Source: Micromonospora sp. NBC_01699 (GTDB lineage: Bacteria > Actinomycetota > Actinomycetes > Mycobacteriales > Micromonosporaceae). From it: a stretch of DNA of 64,000 nt. The stretch is taken from the NCBI RefSeq assembly GCF_036250065.1, contig NZ_CP109199.1, positions 1,426,001-1,490,000 on the forward strand, read 5' to 3'. The notes beneath the pieces are model-generated. The model was not told the origin of the DNA, did no database searches, and saw only the letters and a program-made list of their open reading frames with translations. Shown here piece by piece: positions 37,328 to 47,415 of the stretch (within the stretch, counting starts at the first letter, position 1; each line of letters opens with the position of its first letter). Made by a program: the position numbers and the translations under genes.

Positions 37328-37364
37328 TTCACACGTACGAAACAACTGGTCACGCCCCGGAAAC
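37328..37364 (+). promoter_or_regulatory. Tandem GlnR-box-like sites upstream of amtB
   Basis: Two sites of the gTnAC-n6-GaAAC form: TTCAC (37328-37332) with GAAAC (37339-37343), and GTCAC (37349-37353) with GAAAC (37360-37364). This is the known binding pattern of the actinomycete nitrogen regulator GlnR, which controls amtB-glnK-glnD in Streptomyces. Spacing between the sites is 5 rather than 6 nt. Regulation here is inferred. Confidence 0.7.
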
Positions 37365-37539
37365 GCGGTGGAGACCCTGGGTGAAACAGCCGGCCGGGAA
37401 GCTTCCGCCCAACCGGCGCACGGGCGGCGCTGCCCCTGGGTCGGTGGAAGTTTCGGCTCGGGCGGCGAGGGCAGCGGGGCAGGGCCCAGGCACGAATCGG
37501 AGCTTTCGAGGGGAGGAAACTCACTTTTAGGAGGCCAGC

Positions 37540-39298
<1,759 letters not shown>

Positions 39299-39302
39299 GC
39301 AT

Positions 39303-41582
39303 ATGGCGATGACCAGGGGAACACCGCCGGCAGTCGGACTGACCGACGACGGAACACCACTGCTCACCGCCGGGATCGGCGCCGCCGCACGGGAACAGCG
39401 TGCGGCGGCGCTCGACGCCTGGCTGGTGACGTTGATGCCGGCCGTACCGGCCGGGGTGGCGCTGGTCGCCGTCGGTGGCCTCGGCCGCCGGCAGCTCTCG
39501 CCGTACAGCGATCTCGACCTGGTGCTGGTGCACGACGGCGTGCCCGGCATGGACGGCATCGCCGCCGCGCTCTGGTACCCGATCTGGGACGCCCGGCTCG
39601 GCCTGGACCACTCGGTCCGCACCATCCCCGAGGCGCTGTCCGTGGCGCACGACGACGTCAAGGTCGCCCAGGGGCTGCTCGACGCCCGGCACATCGCCGG
39701 TGACGAGGACCTCGCCAACCAGCTCATCGTCGCCGCCGGAGACCAGTGGCGGCGGACCGCCGTCCGACAGCTGCCGATCCTGCACGAGGTGACCACCGCC
39801 CGCTGGAAGGCACACGGCGAGCTCGCCTTCCTGCTCGAAGGCGACCTCAAGGAGGCCGCCGGCGGGTTGCGCGACGTGGGCCTGCTGCGCGCCATCGCGT
39901 ACGCCGGGATCAGCGACGCCCTGCGACCCGCCGTATGCGCCGCCCACCTGCGGCTGCTCGACACCCGCGACGCGCTGCACGTGTCCCGTGGCCGGCGGGT
40001 CGACCGCCTGGTCGCGCAGGAGCGGGCCGCCGTCGCCACCCTGCTCGGGCTCGACGACGGCGACGCGGTGCTGCGCCGGGTGGCCGGCGACGCCCGTACG
40101 ATCAGCCACGCCCTCGCCGACGCCTTCCGGGCCGCCGACCGCCTGCGCAGCGGCCGGATGCGCGGCTCCGACAACCGGGGCGCCGACGGCCGGCTACTGC
40201 GCCGCCCGGTCGCCCGTGACGTGGTCGAACACGACGGCGAACTGGTCCTGGCCCGGACCGCGATCGGCGCCCGACCCGACCCCAGCCTGTCGCTGCGGGT
40301 CGCCGCCGCGGCCGCCAGCACCGGCCTGCCGATCGCCCGCGCCACCTGCGAGTGGCTCGCCGCCTACTGCCCGCCGCTGCCGACCCCGTGGCCGACCTCG
40401 GCCCGCGCCGCCCTGATCACCCTGCTCGGTGCCGGCGCCGGCCTCGTGCCCACCTGGGAAACCTGCGACCGGTACGGCCTGATCGACGGCTGGCTGCCCG
40501 AATGGCCCCGACTGCGCAGCCTGCCGCAGCACAACCCGGTGCACCGGTTCACCCTCGACCGGCACCTGGTGCAGGCCGCCGCCGAGGCCACCGCGTACGC
40601 CCGCGAGGTGGATCGGCCCGACCTGCTGCTGCTCGCGGCGTTCCTGCACGACGTCGGCAAGGGCCTGCCCGGCGACCACAGCACCGTCGGCGCCCCGATC
40701 GCCGCGACGATCGCCGCCCGGATCGGCCTGCCGCCGGCCGAGGTCGACCTGATCGAGAAACTGGTCCGGCTGCACCTGCTGCTGCCCGAGGTGGCCACCC
40801 GCCGGGACCTGCGCGACCCGGTGACCATCTCGAAGGTCGCCGAGGCGGTCGGCGACAGCCACACGCTCAGCCTGCTGCACGGGCTCGCCCGCGCCGACGC
40901 CCAGGCCACCGGCCCGGCCGCCTGGTCGGAGTGGAAGGCCCGGCTGATCGCCGAACTGGTCGGCAGGGTGCACACCGCGCTGGACACCGGCGAGCTGCCC
41001 GACCCGCCGACCCCGGATCCGGCGCTGCTGGACGGGCCGCTGCCGGCCGTACACCTGGATGGGTCACGGGTCGCGGTGGCCGCCGCCGACCGGCGCGGCC
41101 TGCTCGCCGCGGTCGCCGGTTGCCTGGCCCTGCACCGGCTCGAAGTGCTCTCCGCCGACGCCAGCACGGTCGCCGACCGGGGACTGGTCGAGTTCCAGGT
41201 CCAGCCCCGGTACGGCACCCCGCCGGACCCGATCGCGCTCAGCGCCGACCTGCGCCGCGCGGTCACCGGCGACGTGTCGGTGATCCAACGGCTGCGCGGC
41301 CGGGCCCTGGCCAGCCGGGGCGGCGGTGCGGCCCCGAAGGTGGTCTGGCACCGGGCCGCCGCCACCGACGCCGTGGTGCTGGAACTGCGCGCCGCCGACT
41401 CCGGCGGCCTCCTCTACCGTGTGACAAGCGCCCTGGACGAAGCCGGCGCCCTGGTCCGCGCCGCCAGGATCAGCACCCTGGGCGGCGACGTAGTAGACGC
41501 CTTCTACCTGGTAGGCGACTACTCCGACGAGCTAGAACGCACCCGGGTAGAAACCGCCGTCCTCACCGCCGTAACCCCGTGA
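39303..41582 (+). CDS. glnD: [Protein-PII] nucleotidyltransferase/removing enzyme
   Basis: Modifies and demodifies PII according to glutamine; in actinobacteria it adenylylates. 759 residues: nucleotidyltransferase GGLGRRQLSPYSDLDLVLVH (SDxDL), FLLEGDLKEAAGGLRDVG, an HD domain (LLLAAFLHDVGKGLPGDHS), and two ACT domains (VAVAADRRGLLAAVAGCLAL, then VVLELRAADSGGLLYRVTSA). ATG 39303 or 39309 is the start. Last gene of the amtB operon. Confidence 0.96.
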   Translation: MAMTRGTPPAVGLTDDGTPLLTAGIGAAAREQRAAALDAWLVTLMPAVPAGVALVAVGGLGRRQLSPYSDLDLVLVHDGVPGMDGIAAALWYPIWDARLGLDHSVRTIPEALSVAHDDVKVAQGLLDARHIAGDEDLANQLIVAAGDQWRRTAVRQLPILHEVTTARWKAHGELAFLLEGDLKEAAGGLRDVGLLRAIAYAGISDALRPAVCAAHLRLLDTRDALHVSRGRRVDRLVAQERAAVATLLGLDDGDAVLRRVAGDARTISHALADAFRAADRLRSGRMRGSDNRGADGRLLRRPVARDVVEHDGELVLARTAIGARPDPSLSLRVAAAAASTGLPIARATCEWLAAYCPPLPTPWPTSARAALITLLGAGAGLVPTWETCDRYGLIDGWLPEWPRLRSLPQHNPVHRFTLDRHLVQAAAEATAYAREVDRPDLLLLAAFLHDVGKGLPGDHSTVGAPIAATIAARIGLPPAEVDLIEKLVRLHLLLPEVATRRDLRDPVTISKVAEAVGDSHTLSLLHGLARADAQATGPAAWSEWKARLIAELVGRVHTALDTGELPDPPTPDPALLDGPLPAVHLDGSRVAVAAADRRGLLAAVAGCLALHRLEVLSADASTVADRGLVEFQVQPRYGTPPDPIALSADLRRAVTGDVSVIQRLRGRALASRGGGAAPKVVWHRAAATDAVVLELRAADSGGLLYRVTSALDEAGALVRAARISTLGGDVVDAFYLVGDYSDELERTRVETAVLTAVTP

Positions 41583-41604
41583 CCTCCGGGCGCCCCGGCT
41601 GGAA

Positions 41605-41640
41605 AAAGAGTGGTTGTTCGCGCGTCGATAGCCACTCTTT
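41605..41640. repeat. Intergenic inverted repeat (9-bp arms) after glnD
   Basis: AAAGAGTGG (41605-41613) and CCACTCTTT (41632-41640) with an 18-nt loop. A G-rich tract follows. It may terminate the nitrogen operon; it resembles the palindromes at 11889 and 32402 in loop size and flanks. Confidence 0.65.
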
Positions 41641-41661
41641 CGCTACCCGAGGCGGCCCCTC

Positions 41662-41715
41662 GGGGGGTGGGGGGTGGGGTGGGGGCAGCGACGGGGCGGG
41701 TGGGGGGTTGGGCGG
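41662..41715 (+). repeat. G-rich tract, quadruplex-capable
   Basis: Five or more runs of three to six G separated by one to a few bases between glnD and ffh. It could form a G-quadruplex in single-stranded DNA or RNA; it may also act in transcription of ffh. Confidence 0.55.
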
Positions 41716-41793
41716 TTACCCTAGCGGGGGCCGGGAGTGTCGCTGTCGGTCCGAGTCCTGCTCGCGGAAACTAGACAAACGGGATGTTGCGCC

Positions 41794-43347
41794 GTGTTTG
41801 ACACCTTGAGTGACCGCCTCTCCGGGATCTTCACCAAGCTCCGTGGAAAGGGCCGGCTCACCGACGCCGACATCGACGCCACCGCCAGGGAGATCCGGCT
41901 GGCGTTGCTGGAGGCCGACGTCGCGCTGCCCGTCGTCAAGTCCTTCATCGCGAACCTCAAGGAACGGGCCCGCGGCGCCGAGGTCTCCCAGGCGCTCAAC
42001 CCCGCCCAGCAGGTCATCAAGATCGTGCACGAGGAGCTGGTGGCGGTCCTCGGCGGCGAGGGCCGGCGGCTCCAGTTCGCCAAGAACCCGCCGACCGTGA
42101 TCATGCTGGCCGGTCTCCAGGGTTCCGGTAAGACCACGCTCGCCGGCAAGCTCGCCCGCTGGCTCAAGGCCCAGGGCCACCAGCCGATGCTGGTTGCCGC
42201 CGACCTCCAGCGGCCGAACGCGGTCGGCCAGTTGCAGGTGCTCGGCGGACGGGCCGGCGTCGAGGTCTACGCCCCGGAGCCGGGCAACGGTGTCGGCGAC
42301 CCGGTGCAGGTGGCCAAGGCGTCGATCGAGCACGCCAAGCGCGCCGCCCGCGACATCGTCATCGTTGACACCGCCGGCCGACTCGGCATCGACGCCGAGA
42401 TGATGGCGCAGGCCGCCTCGATCCGGGACGCGGTGAACCCGGACGAGGTCATCTTCGTGATCGACGCCATGGTGGGTCAGGACGCCGTACGGACCGCCGA
42501 GGCGTTCCGCGACGGTGTCGGCATCACCGGTGTGGTCCTCTCCAAGCTCGACGGTGACGCCCGCGGTGGTGCGGCTCTGTCCGTACGCGAGGTCACCGGG
42601 CAGCCGATCCTGTTCGCGTCCACCGGCGAGAAGCTGGAGGACTTCGACGTCTTCCACCCGGACCGGATGGCGAGCCGGATCCTCGGCATGGGCGACATGC
42701 TCACTCTGATCGAGCAGGCCGAGCAGGCCTTCGACTCCGATCAGAAGGAGAAGATGACCGCCAAGCTGATGGGCGGCGAGCAGTTCACCCTGGAGGACTT
42801 CCTCGACCAGCTCATCGCCGTACGGCGGATGGGTCCGATCGCCAACGTGCTGGCCATGATGCCCGGCATGGGGCAGATGAAGGACCAGCTGGCCGACCTC
42901 GACGACAGCCACTTCGACCGGGTCACCGCGATCATCCGGGGCATGACGCCGGGCGAGCGCAGCAACCCGAAGATCATCAACGGCTCCCGTCGGCTCCGCA
43001 TCGCCAACGGCTCCGGGGTCACCGTGATGGACGTCAACCAGCTGCTCAACCGCTTCACCGAAGCGCAGAAGATGATGAAGCAGATGGGCGGCATGATGGG
43101 CCTGCCCGGCGGCCGGCGCAAGGCGACCAAGTCGCCGAAGAACAAGCGCAAGGGCACCAAGGGCGGCAACCGGCCCCGCGTCGGCGGCCCCGCCGGTGGC
43201 TTCCCCGGTGGCGGCGCCGGCTTCCCCGGCATGCCGCAGCTCCCGCCGGGCATGGACCCGGGCGCCGGACAGGGCCTGCCGCCCGGCTTCAAGCTGCCGA
43301 AACTCGACTTCAACAAGCTCACCAAGCGGCCCGACGACAACAAGTGA
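41794..43347 (+). CDS. ffh: Signal recognition particle protein (SRP54)
   Basis: Binds signal peptides on the ribosome and delivers them to FtsY. 517 residues: N-domain (VFDTLSDRLSGIFTKLRGKG), G-domain with MLAGLQGSGKTTLAGKLARW, VDTAGRLGIDAEMMAQ and GVVLSKLDGDARGGAALSV, and the methionine-rich M-domain (MGPIANVLAMMPGMGQM, QKMMKQMGGMMGLPGG). A Gly/Pro tail (GGPAGGFPGGGAGFPGMPQL) extends past the M-domain. GTG 41794 (VFDTLSD) is the start. Stop overlaps the amidohydrolase by 4 bp. Confidence 0.97.
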   Translation: MFDTLSDRLSGIFTKLRGKGRLTDADIDATAREIRLALLEADVALPVVKSFIANLKERARGAEVSQALNPAQQVIKIVHEELVAVLGGEGRRLQFAKNPPTVIMLAGLQGSGKTTLAGKLARWLKAQGHQPMLVAADLQRPNAVGQLQVLGGRAGVEVYAPEPGNGVGDPVQVAKASIEHAKRAARDIVIVDTAGRLGIDAEMMAQAASIRDAVNPDEVIFVIDAMVGQDAVRTAEAFRDGVGITGVVLSKLDGDARGGAALSVREVTGQPILFASTGEKLEDFDVFHPDRMASRILGMGDMLTLIEQAEQAFDSDQKEKMTAKLMGGEQFTLEDFLDQLIAVRRMGPIANVLAMMPGMGQMKDQLADLDDSHFDRVTAIIRGMTPGERSNPKIINGSRRLRIANGSGVTVMDVNQLLNRFTEAQKMMKQMGGMMGLPGGRRKATKSPKNKRKGTKGGNRPRVGGPAGGFPGGGAGFPGMPQLPPGMDPGAGQGLPPGFKLPKLDFNKLTKRPDDNK

Positions 43348-44447
43348 GCCCGGCCGGGGCACCGGGGGAAGCCCTGCACGTACGCGGGGTGCTGCTCCCC
43401 GACGACGAGGTACGTGACCTCTGGCTGGTCGGCGACCGGGTCACGTACGAGCCGGTGGCCGGGGCGATGACGATCAACGAGGGCGGCTTCGTGCTGCCCG
43501 GACTGGTCGACGCGCACTGCCACATCGGCATCGCCCCGACCGGGCGGCCGATCAGCGGGCTGGACGAGGCCCGCGCGCTCGCCGTACCGGACCGGGAGGC
43601 GGGGGTGCTGGCGATCCGCGACGCCGGTTCGCCGTACCCGTATCCGGAGTTGGACGACGAACCGGGACTGCCGCGACTGGCCCGCGCGGGCCGGCACATC
43701 GCGCCGCCGAGGCGCTACCTGCGCGACATCGGGGTCGAGGTCCCGGCGAGCGAGCTGCGGGCGGCCGTGGCCGAGCAGGCGCGGGCCGGCAACGGCTGGG
43801 TCAAGCTGGTCGGCGACTGGATCGACCGGGACGCCGGGGACCTGGCGCCGACCTGGGACGCGGCCAGCCTGACCGGCGCGGTCGAGGCCGCACACGCCGC
43901 CGGGGTACGCGCGGCGGTGCACACCTTCTCCGAGTCCGCCGTCGAGATCATGGTGCGGGCCGGGGTGGACTCGGTCGAGCACGGCACCGGGCTCAGCGTG
44001 GACCTGGTCGACGAGATGGCCCGCCGGGGCACCGCACTCGTCCCCACGATGATCAACATCGATACCTTCGGTGACATCGCCGAGCTGGCCGCCGAGCGCT
44101 TCCCCGGCTACGCCAAGCACATGCTCGCCCTGCGTGACGGCTTCCCCGAGGTGGTCCGGGCGGCATACCAGGCCGGGGTACCGATCTTCGTCGGGACGGA
44201 TGCCGGTGGCGGCATCGGGCACGGGCTCGCCGCCGAGGAGATGCTGCTGCTGCACGAACGGGCCGGCATGTCCACCCTGGACGTCCTGGCCGCCGGTTCC
44301 TGGGCCGCCAGGGCGTGGCTCGGCTTCCCCGGCCTGGTCGAGGGCGGCCTGGCCGACCTGGTGGTCTACGACACCGATCCCCGAGCCGACCTGCGGGTCC
44401 TGCGCGCCCCGAGCCGCATAGTCCTACGCGGCCGGGTCATCCGCTGA
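43344..44447 (+). CDS. Amidohydrolase-family metal enzyme
   Basis: 367 residues. The urease-like amidohydrolase fold shows FVLPGLVDAHCHIGIAP (HxH), the lysine WVKLVGDWIDRD, AAVHTFSESAVEIMVRAG, SVEHGTGLS and FVGTDAGGGIGHG (metal Asp). Substrate unknown. The GTG overlaps the ffh stop (GTGA). The same amidohydrolase follows ffh in mycobacteria, so the pairing is conserved. Confidence 0.9.
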   Translation: MSPAGAPGEALHVRGVLLPDDEVRDLWLVGDRVTYEPVAGAMTINEGGFVLPGLVDAHCHIGIAPTGRPISGLDEARALAVPDREAGVLAIRDAGSPYPYPELDDEPGLPRLARAGRHIAPPRRYLRDIGVEVPASELRAAVAEQARAGNGWVKLVGDWIDRDAGDLAPTWDAASLTGAVEAAHAAGVRAAVHTFSESAVEIMVRAGVDSVEHGTGLSVDLVDEMARRGTALVPTMINIDTFGDIAELAAERFPGYAKHMLALRDGFPEVVRAAYQAGVPIFVGTDAGGGIGHGLAAEEMLLLHERAGMSTLDVLAAGSWAARAWLGFPGLVEGGLADLVVYDTDPRADLRVLRAPSRIVLRGRVIR

Positions 44448-44557
44448 CCCGTACCACTCCTACGCGGCAGCTCAACACGAGTAGATCAAGGCAATGCGCC
44501 GGTGGGGTGGGTGGGGGTGCGTGGGGCGGGTGGGAGGGGCGCATAGGATATGCGGTC
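44448..44557. other. Intergenic region with G-rich tract
   Basis: No gene. 44471-44500 (GCAGCTCAACACGAGTAGATC...) looks like one arm of a palindrome without its partner. 44501-44540 is a run of four to six G-tracts. The proS start follows. Confidence 0.5.
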
Positions 44558-45964
44558 ATGGCACGCGTGCTCACTCCCCGTGCGGAGGATTTCCCCCGCT
44601 GGTACCAGGACCTGATCGCCAAAGCTCAGCTCGCCGACAACGGGCCGGTACGCGGGACGATGGTCATCCGACCAGCGGGCTACGCCATCTGGGAACGCAT
44701 GCAGGCCGAGATGGACAACCGGATCAAGGCGACCGGGGCGGAGAACGCCTACTTCCCGCTCTTCATCCCGGAGTCCTACCTCAAGCGCGAGGCCGAGCAC
44801 GTCGAGGGCTTCTCCCCGGAACTGGCCGTGGTCACCCACGGTGGCGGCAAGCCGCTGGCCGAGCCGATCGTGGTGCGCCCCACCAGCGAGACCGTCATCG
44901 GCGAGTTCATGGCCAAGTGGATCGACTCGTACCGGGACCTGCCGCTGCTGCTCAACCAGTGGGCGAACGTGGTCCGCTGGGAGCTGCGTCCGCGGATCTT
45001 CCTGCGGACCAGTGAGTTCCTCTGGCAGGAGGGGCACACCGCGCACGTCGACGAGGCGGACGCGCGGGCCTACGCCCGCCGCATCCTGCACGAGGTGTAC
45101 GAGGACATGATGGTCAACGTACTGGCGATTCCGGTGGTGGTGGGGCGCAAGACCGCCCGGGAGCGGTTCGCCGGTGCGACCAGCACGTACACGCTCGAAG
45201 GCATGATGGGCGACGGCAAGGCGCTGCAACTGGGCACCAGCCACGAGCTGGGGCAGAACTTCGCCAGGGCGTTCGACATCACGTACTCGGCGGCGACCGG
45301 TGGGACGCAGCACGCCTGGACCACGTCCTGGGGCACCTCGACCCGGATGCTCGGTGGCCTGATCATGACTCACGGTGACGACAACGGGCTGCGGGTGCCG
45401 CCCCGGCTCGCCCCGATCCAGGCGTACGTGATGGTGGTCAAGGCCGGTGACGGGGTGGTCGAGGCGGCGGTGAAGCTGCGCGACGCGCTGCGTGACGCCG
45501 GGGTCCGGGTCGCCCTCGACGAGCGGGTGGACACCCCGTTCGGCCGCCGGGCCGTCGACGCCGAGCTCAAGGGCTATCCGGTACGGGTCGAGGTCGGCCC
45601 GCGCGACCTGGCCGCCGGTAATGCGGTGGTGGTTCGGCGTACGGACGGATCGAAGACTCCGGTGCCGGTGGCCGACGCGGTTTCGGCGGTGCTCGCCGCG
45701 CTCGACGCCGACCAGCGGGCCCTGCACGACGAGGCGCTCGCCCTGCGCGAGTCCCGCACCTTCGAGGTGAACACGCTCGCCGAGGCGATCGAGGCGGCGG
45801 CCACCGGCTGGGCCCGGTTGCCGTGGTCGGCGGTCGGTGTCGCGGGCGAGGCCGAGGCGAACGGGCAGGGCGTCACCGTACGCTGCCTGGTCCGGGCGGA
45901 CGGTTCGGTGCCGGACTCGGAGGACGAGCCCGACCTGGTCGCCATCCTGGCCCGCTCCTACTGA
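44558..45964 (+). CDS. proS: Prolyl-tRNA synthetase, archaeal/eukaryal-like short form
   Basis: Charges tRNA-Pro. 468 residues, without the insertion domain of the long bacterial enzyme. It shows FPRWYQDLIAKAQLADNGPV, RGTMVIRPAGYAIWERMQ, the class II motif 2 NVVRWELRPRIFLRTSEFLW, TAHVDEADARAYARRILHEV, and motif 3 STRMLGGLIMTHGDDNGLRV. A C-terminal zinc-like domain typical of the longer archaeal enzyme is present only as a reduced end. Actinobacteria commonly carry this type. Confidence 0.92.
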   Translation: MARVLTPRAEDFPRWYQDLIAKAQLADNGPVRGTMVIRPAGYAIWERMQAEMDNRIKATGAENAYFPLFIPESYLKREAEHVEGFSPELAVVTHGGGKPLAEPIVVRPTSETVIGEFMAKWIDSYRDLPLLLNQWANVVRWELRPRIFLRTSEFLWQEGHTAHVDEADARAYARRILHEVYEDMMVNVLAIPVVVGRKTARERFAGATSTYTLEGMMGDGKALQLGTSHELGQNFARAFDITYSAATGGTQHAWTTSWGTSTRMLGGLIMTHGDDNGLRVPPRLAPIQAYVMVVKAGDGVVEAAVKLRDALRDAGVRVALDERVDTPFGRRAVDAELKGYPVRVEVGPRDLAAGNAVVVRRTDGSKTPVPVADAVSAVLAALDADQRALHDEALALRESRTFEVNTLAEAIEAAATGWARLPWSAVGVAGEAEANGQGVTVRCLVRADGSVPDSEDEPDLVAILARSY

Positions 45965-45982
45965 CGCCCGCCGCCACCGACG

Positions 45983-46675
45983 GTGTCCGCCGATACCCGC
46001 GCCGACCTGCCAACCGGGGCATCCGTGCCCCGGTTCGCCCCCGGCCGGCTGATCGTGCACCGCAACGTACGCCGGGGCCGGATCGGTTGGGCCAGGACGG
46101 CGCGGGTGGTCAGCGACGACGAGCGGGGTCTGCTGGTCTGGATCGCCCGCAACTCCCCGGTGGCCAGCGAGGTCACCGCCGACGGCCGGGGCATGCGGGC
46201 GATGCCGTTCACCGAGTGGCTGGCGAACCCGTACCGGCTGGCCACCGGTGTCTGGGCGGGCCCACCGCTGTTGAAGTTCCTGCCCGCCGGCGCCGACCAC
46301 TCGGTGTGGTGGTTCCGGGACACCACCGACCGGTTCGCGTACTGGTACGTCAACCTCGAAGAGCACGGTGTGCGCTGGGACGACGGTGACCTGGCCGGGG
46401 TGGACGTGGTCGACCAGGATCTCGACATCCTGGTCGAGCCGGACCTGAGCTGGCACTGGAAGGACGAGGAGGAGTTCGTCGAGCGCCTCGCCCACCCGGA
46501 CGGCTACTGGGTGCCGGACGAGGCGGCGGTCCGCGCCGAGGGTCTGCGGGTGGTACGAATGATCGAGGCCGGTGAGTTCCCGTTCGACGGAACCTGGCGC
46601 CACTTCGTACCCGATCCGGGGTGGACCGTGCCGGCGTCGCTGCCGGCGGGTTGGGATCGAACCCCGGTCCGCTGA
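45983..46675 (+). CDS. DUF402 family protein
   Basis: 230 residues. DUF402 features: FAPGRLIVHRNVRRGRIGWA, YWYVNLEEHGVRWDDGDLAG, VDVVDQDLDILVEPDLSWHW and DEEEFVERLAHPDGYW. Relatives include nucleoside di/triphosphatases (NtdP-like) and FomD. It could be a phosphohydrolase; substrate unknown. 18 bp after proS, so likely co-transcribed. Confidence 0.85.
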   Translation: MSADTRADLPTGASVPRFAPGRLIVHRNVRRGRIGWARTARVVSDDERGLLVWIARNSPVASEVTADGRGMRAMPFTEWLANPYRLATGVWAGPPLLKFLPAGADHSVWWFRDTTDRFAYWYVNLEEHGVRWDDGDLAGVDVVDQDLDILVEPDLSWHWKDEEEFVERLAHPDGYWVPDEAAVRAEGLRVVRMIEAGEFPFDGTWRHFVPDPGWTVPASLPAGWDRTPVR

Positions 46676-46759
46676 GCCCGGCCCTCGACCGACGGGCGGG
46701 CCCGCCCCGAACCGACCGGCGAGTCCGGACAAAATGGCACTACCAAGAGTGTCGTGCTC

Positions 46760-46788
46760 CTGACAGAAGCGGTAAAACCGCAGGTCAG
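46760..46788. promoter_or_regulatory. Nested palindrome upstream of the accessory operon
   Basis: CTGAC (46760-46764) / GTCAG (46784-46788) surrounds a perfect hairpin GCGGT-AAA-ACCGC (46769-46781). It is 45 bases before the operon's first GTG and could be an operator, or a terminator for the DUF402 gene. Confidence 0.4.
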
Positions 46789-46833
46789 AGCCCCTAGGCT
46801 CCGTGCAAGTCGTCCCCCTGGTGGGAGGTCCCC

Positions 46834-47400
46834 GTGGCCGACCAGATCACCTCCTGGGCAGACCTGCGGGCGAGAGCGCCCGACATCCTCGCCCGGGTAA
46901 ATGCCAACGCCCGGCTGGGCCGCGCCGCCGCGGTCAACCCGCTGCTCGCCATCGAGCGGTTGGACTACACCATCGACCCGGAGATCAGGCCGGCCCTCGC
47001 CGACCAACTGAGACTGGGCCCCGGCCCCGCCGGCCGCCTCGCCGACCTGCGCCGGGAGGTCGCCGGCCTGGCCGGTCGGACGGTCGACCCGGACGACGCC
47101 GAGGACGTCGGGCGACTCCTGGTCGAACTCGGGATCGTCGCCGTGGCACCGGGGCCGGTGCTGGACACCCGACCGCCGCGCTGGCACCCCGGCGGTCCCG
47201 GCCCGGACCCGTTGCGTCGCCTGCGCGACCAGCATCCGGTGCTGGCACCGCTGCTGGACTACCGGTGGATCTCGGCCGCCCGGCCCCGGTTCGCACCCGT
47301 TCGGACCTTCGACGCGCTGCTCGACGGCGAGCGGATACCGCCGGTGACCGCCGTGGTCGCCCGGCTGCGCCGCACTACGCCACCGGTCGCCGAACTGTAG
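46834..47400 (+). CDS. Accessory operon protein 1, helical, function unknown
   Basis: 188 residues from GTG 46834 with GGGAGG upstream. No family recognised. The first 110 residues look alpha-helical with regular leucines (WADLRARAPDILARVNANAR, AVNPLLAIERLDYTIDPEIR, LADLRREVAGLAGRTVDPDD); the rest is Pro/Arg-rich. No signal peptide or membrane segment. The next gene starts 16 bp later, so it is the likely first gene of the operon at 46834-54689. Confidence 0.65.
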   Translation: MADQITSWADLRARAPDILARVNANARLGRAAAVNPLLAIERLDYTIDPEIRPALADQLRLGPGPAGRLADLRREVAGLAGRTVDPDDAEDVGRLLVELGIVAVAPGPVLDTRPPRWHPGGPGPDPLRRLRDQHPVLAPLLDYRWISAARPRFAPVRTFDALLDGERIPPVTAVVARLRRTTPPVAEL

Positions 47401-47415
47401 TGCGGAAGGAGGACC

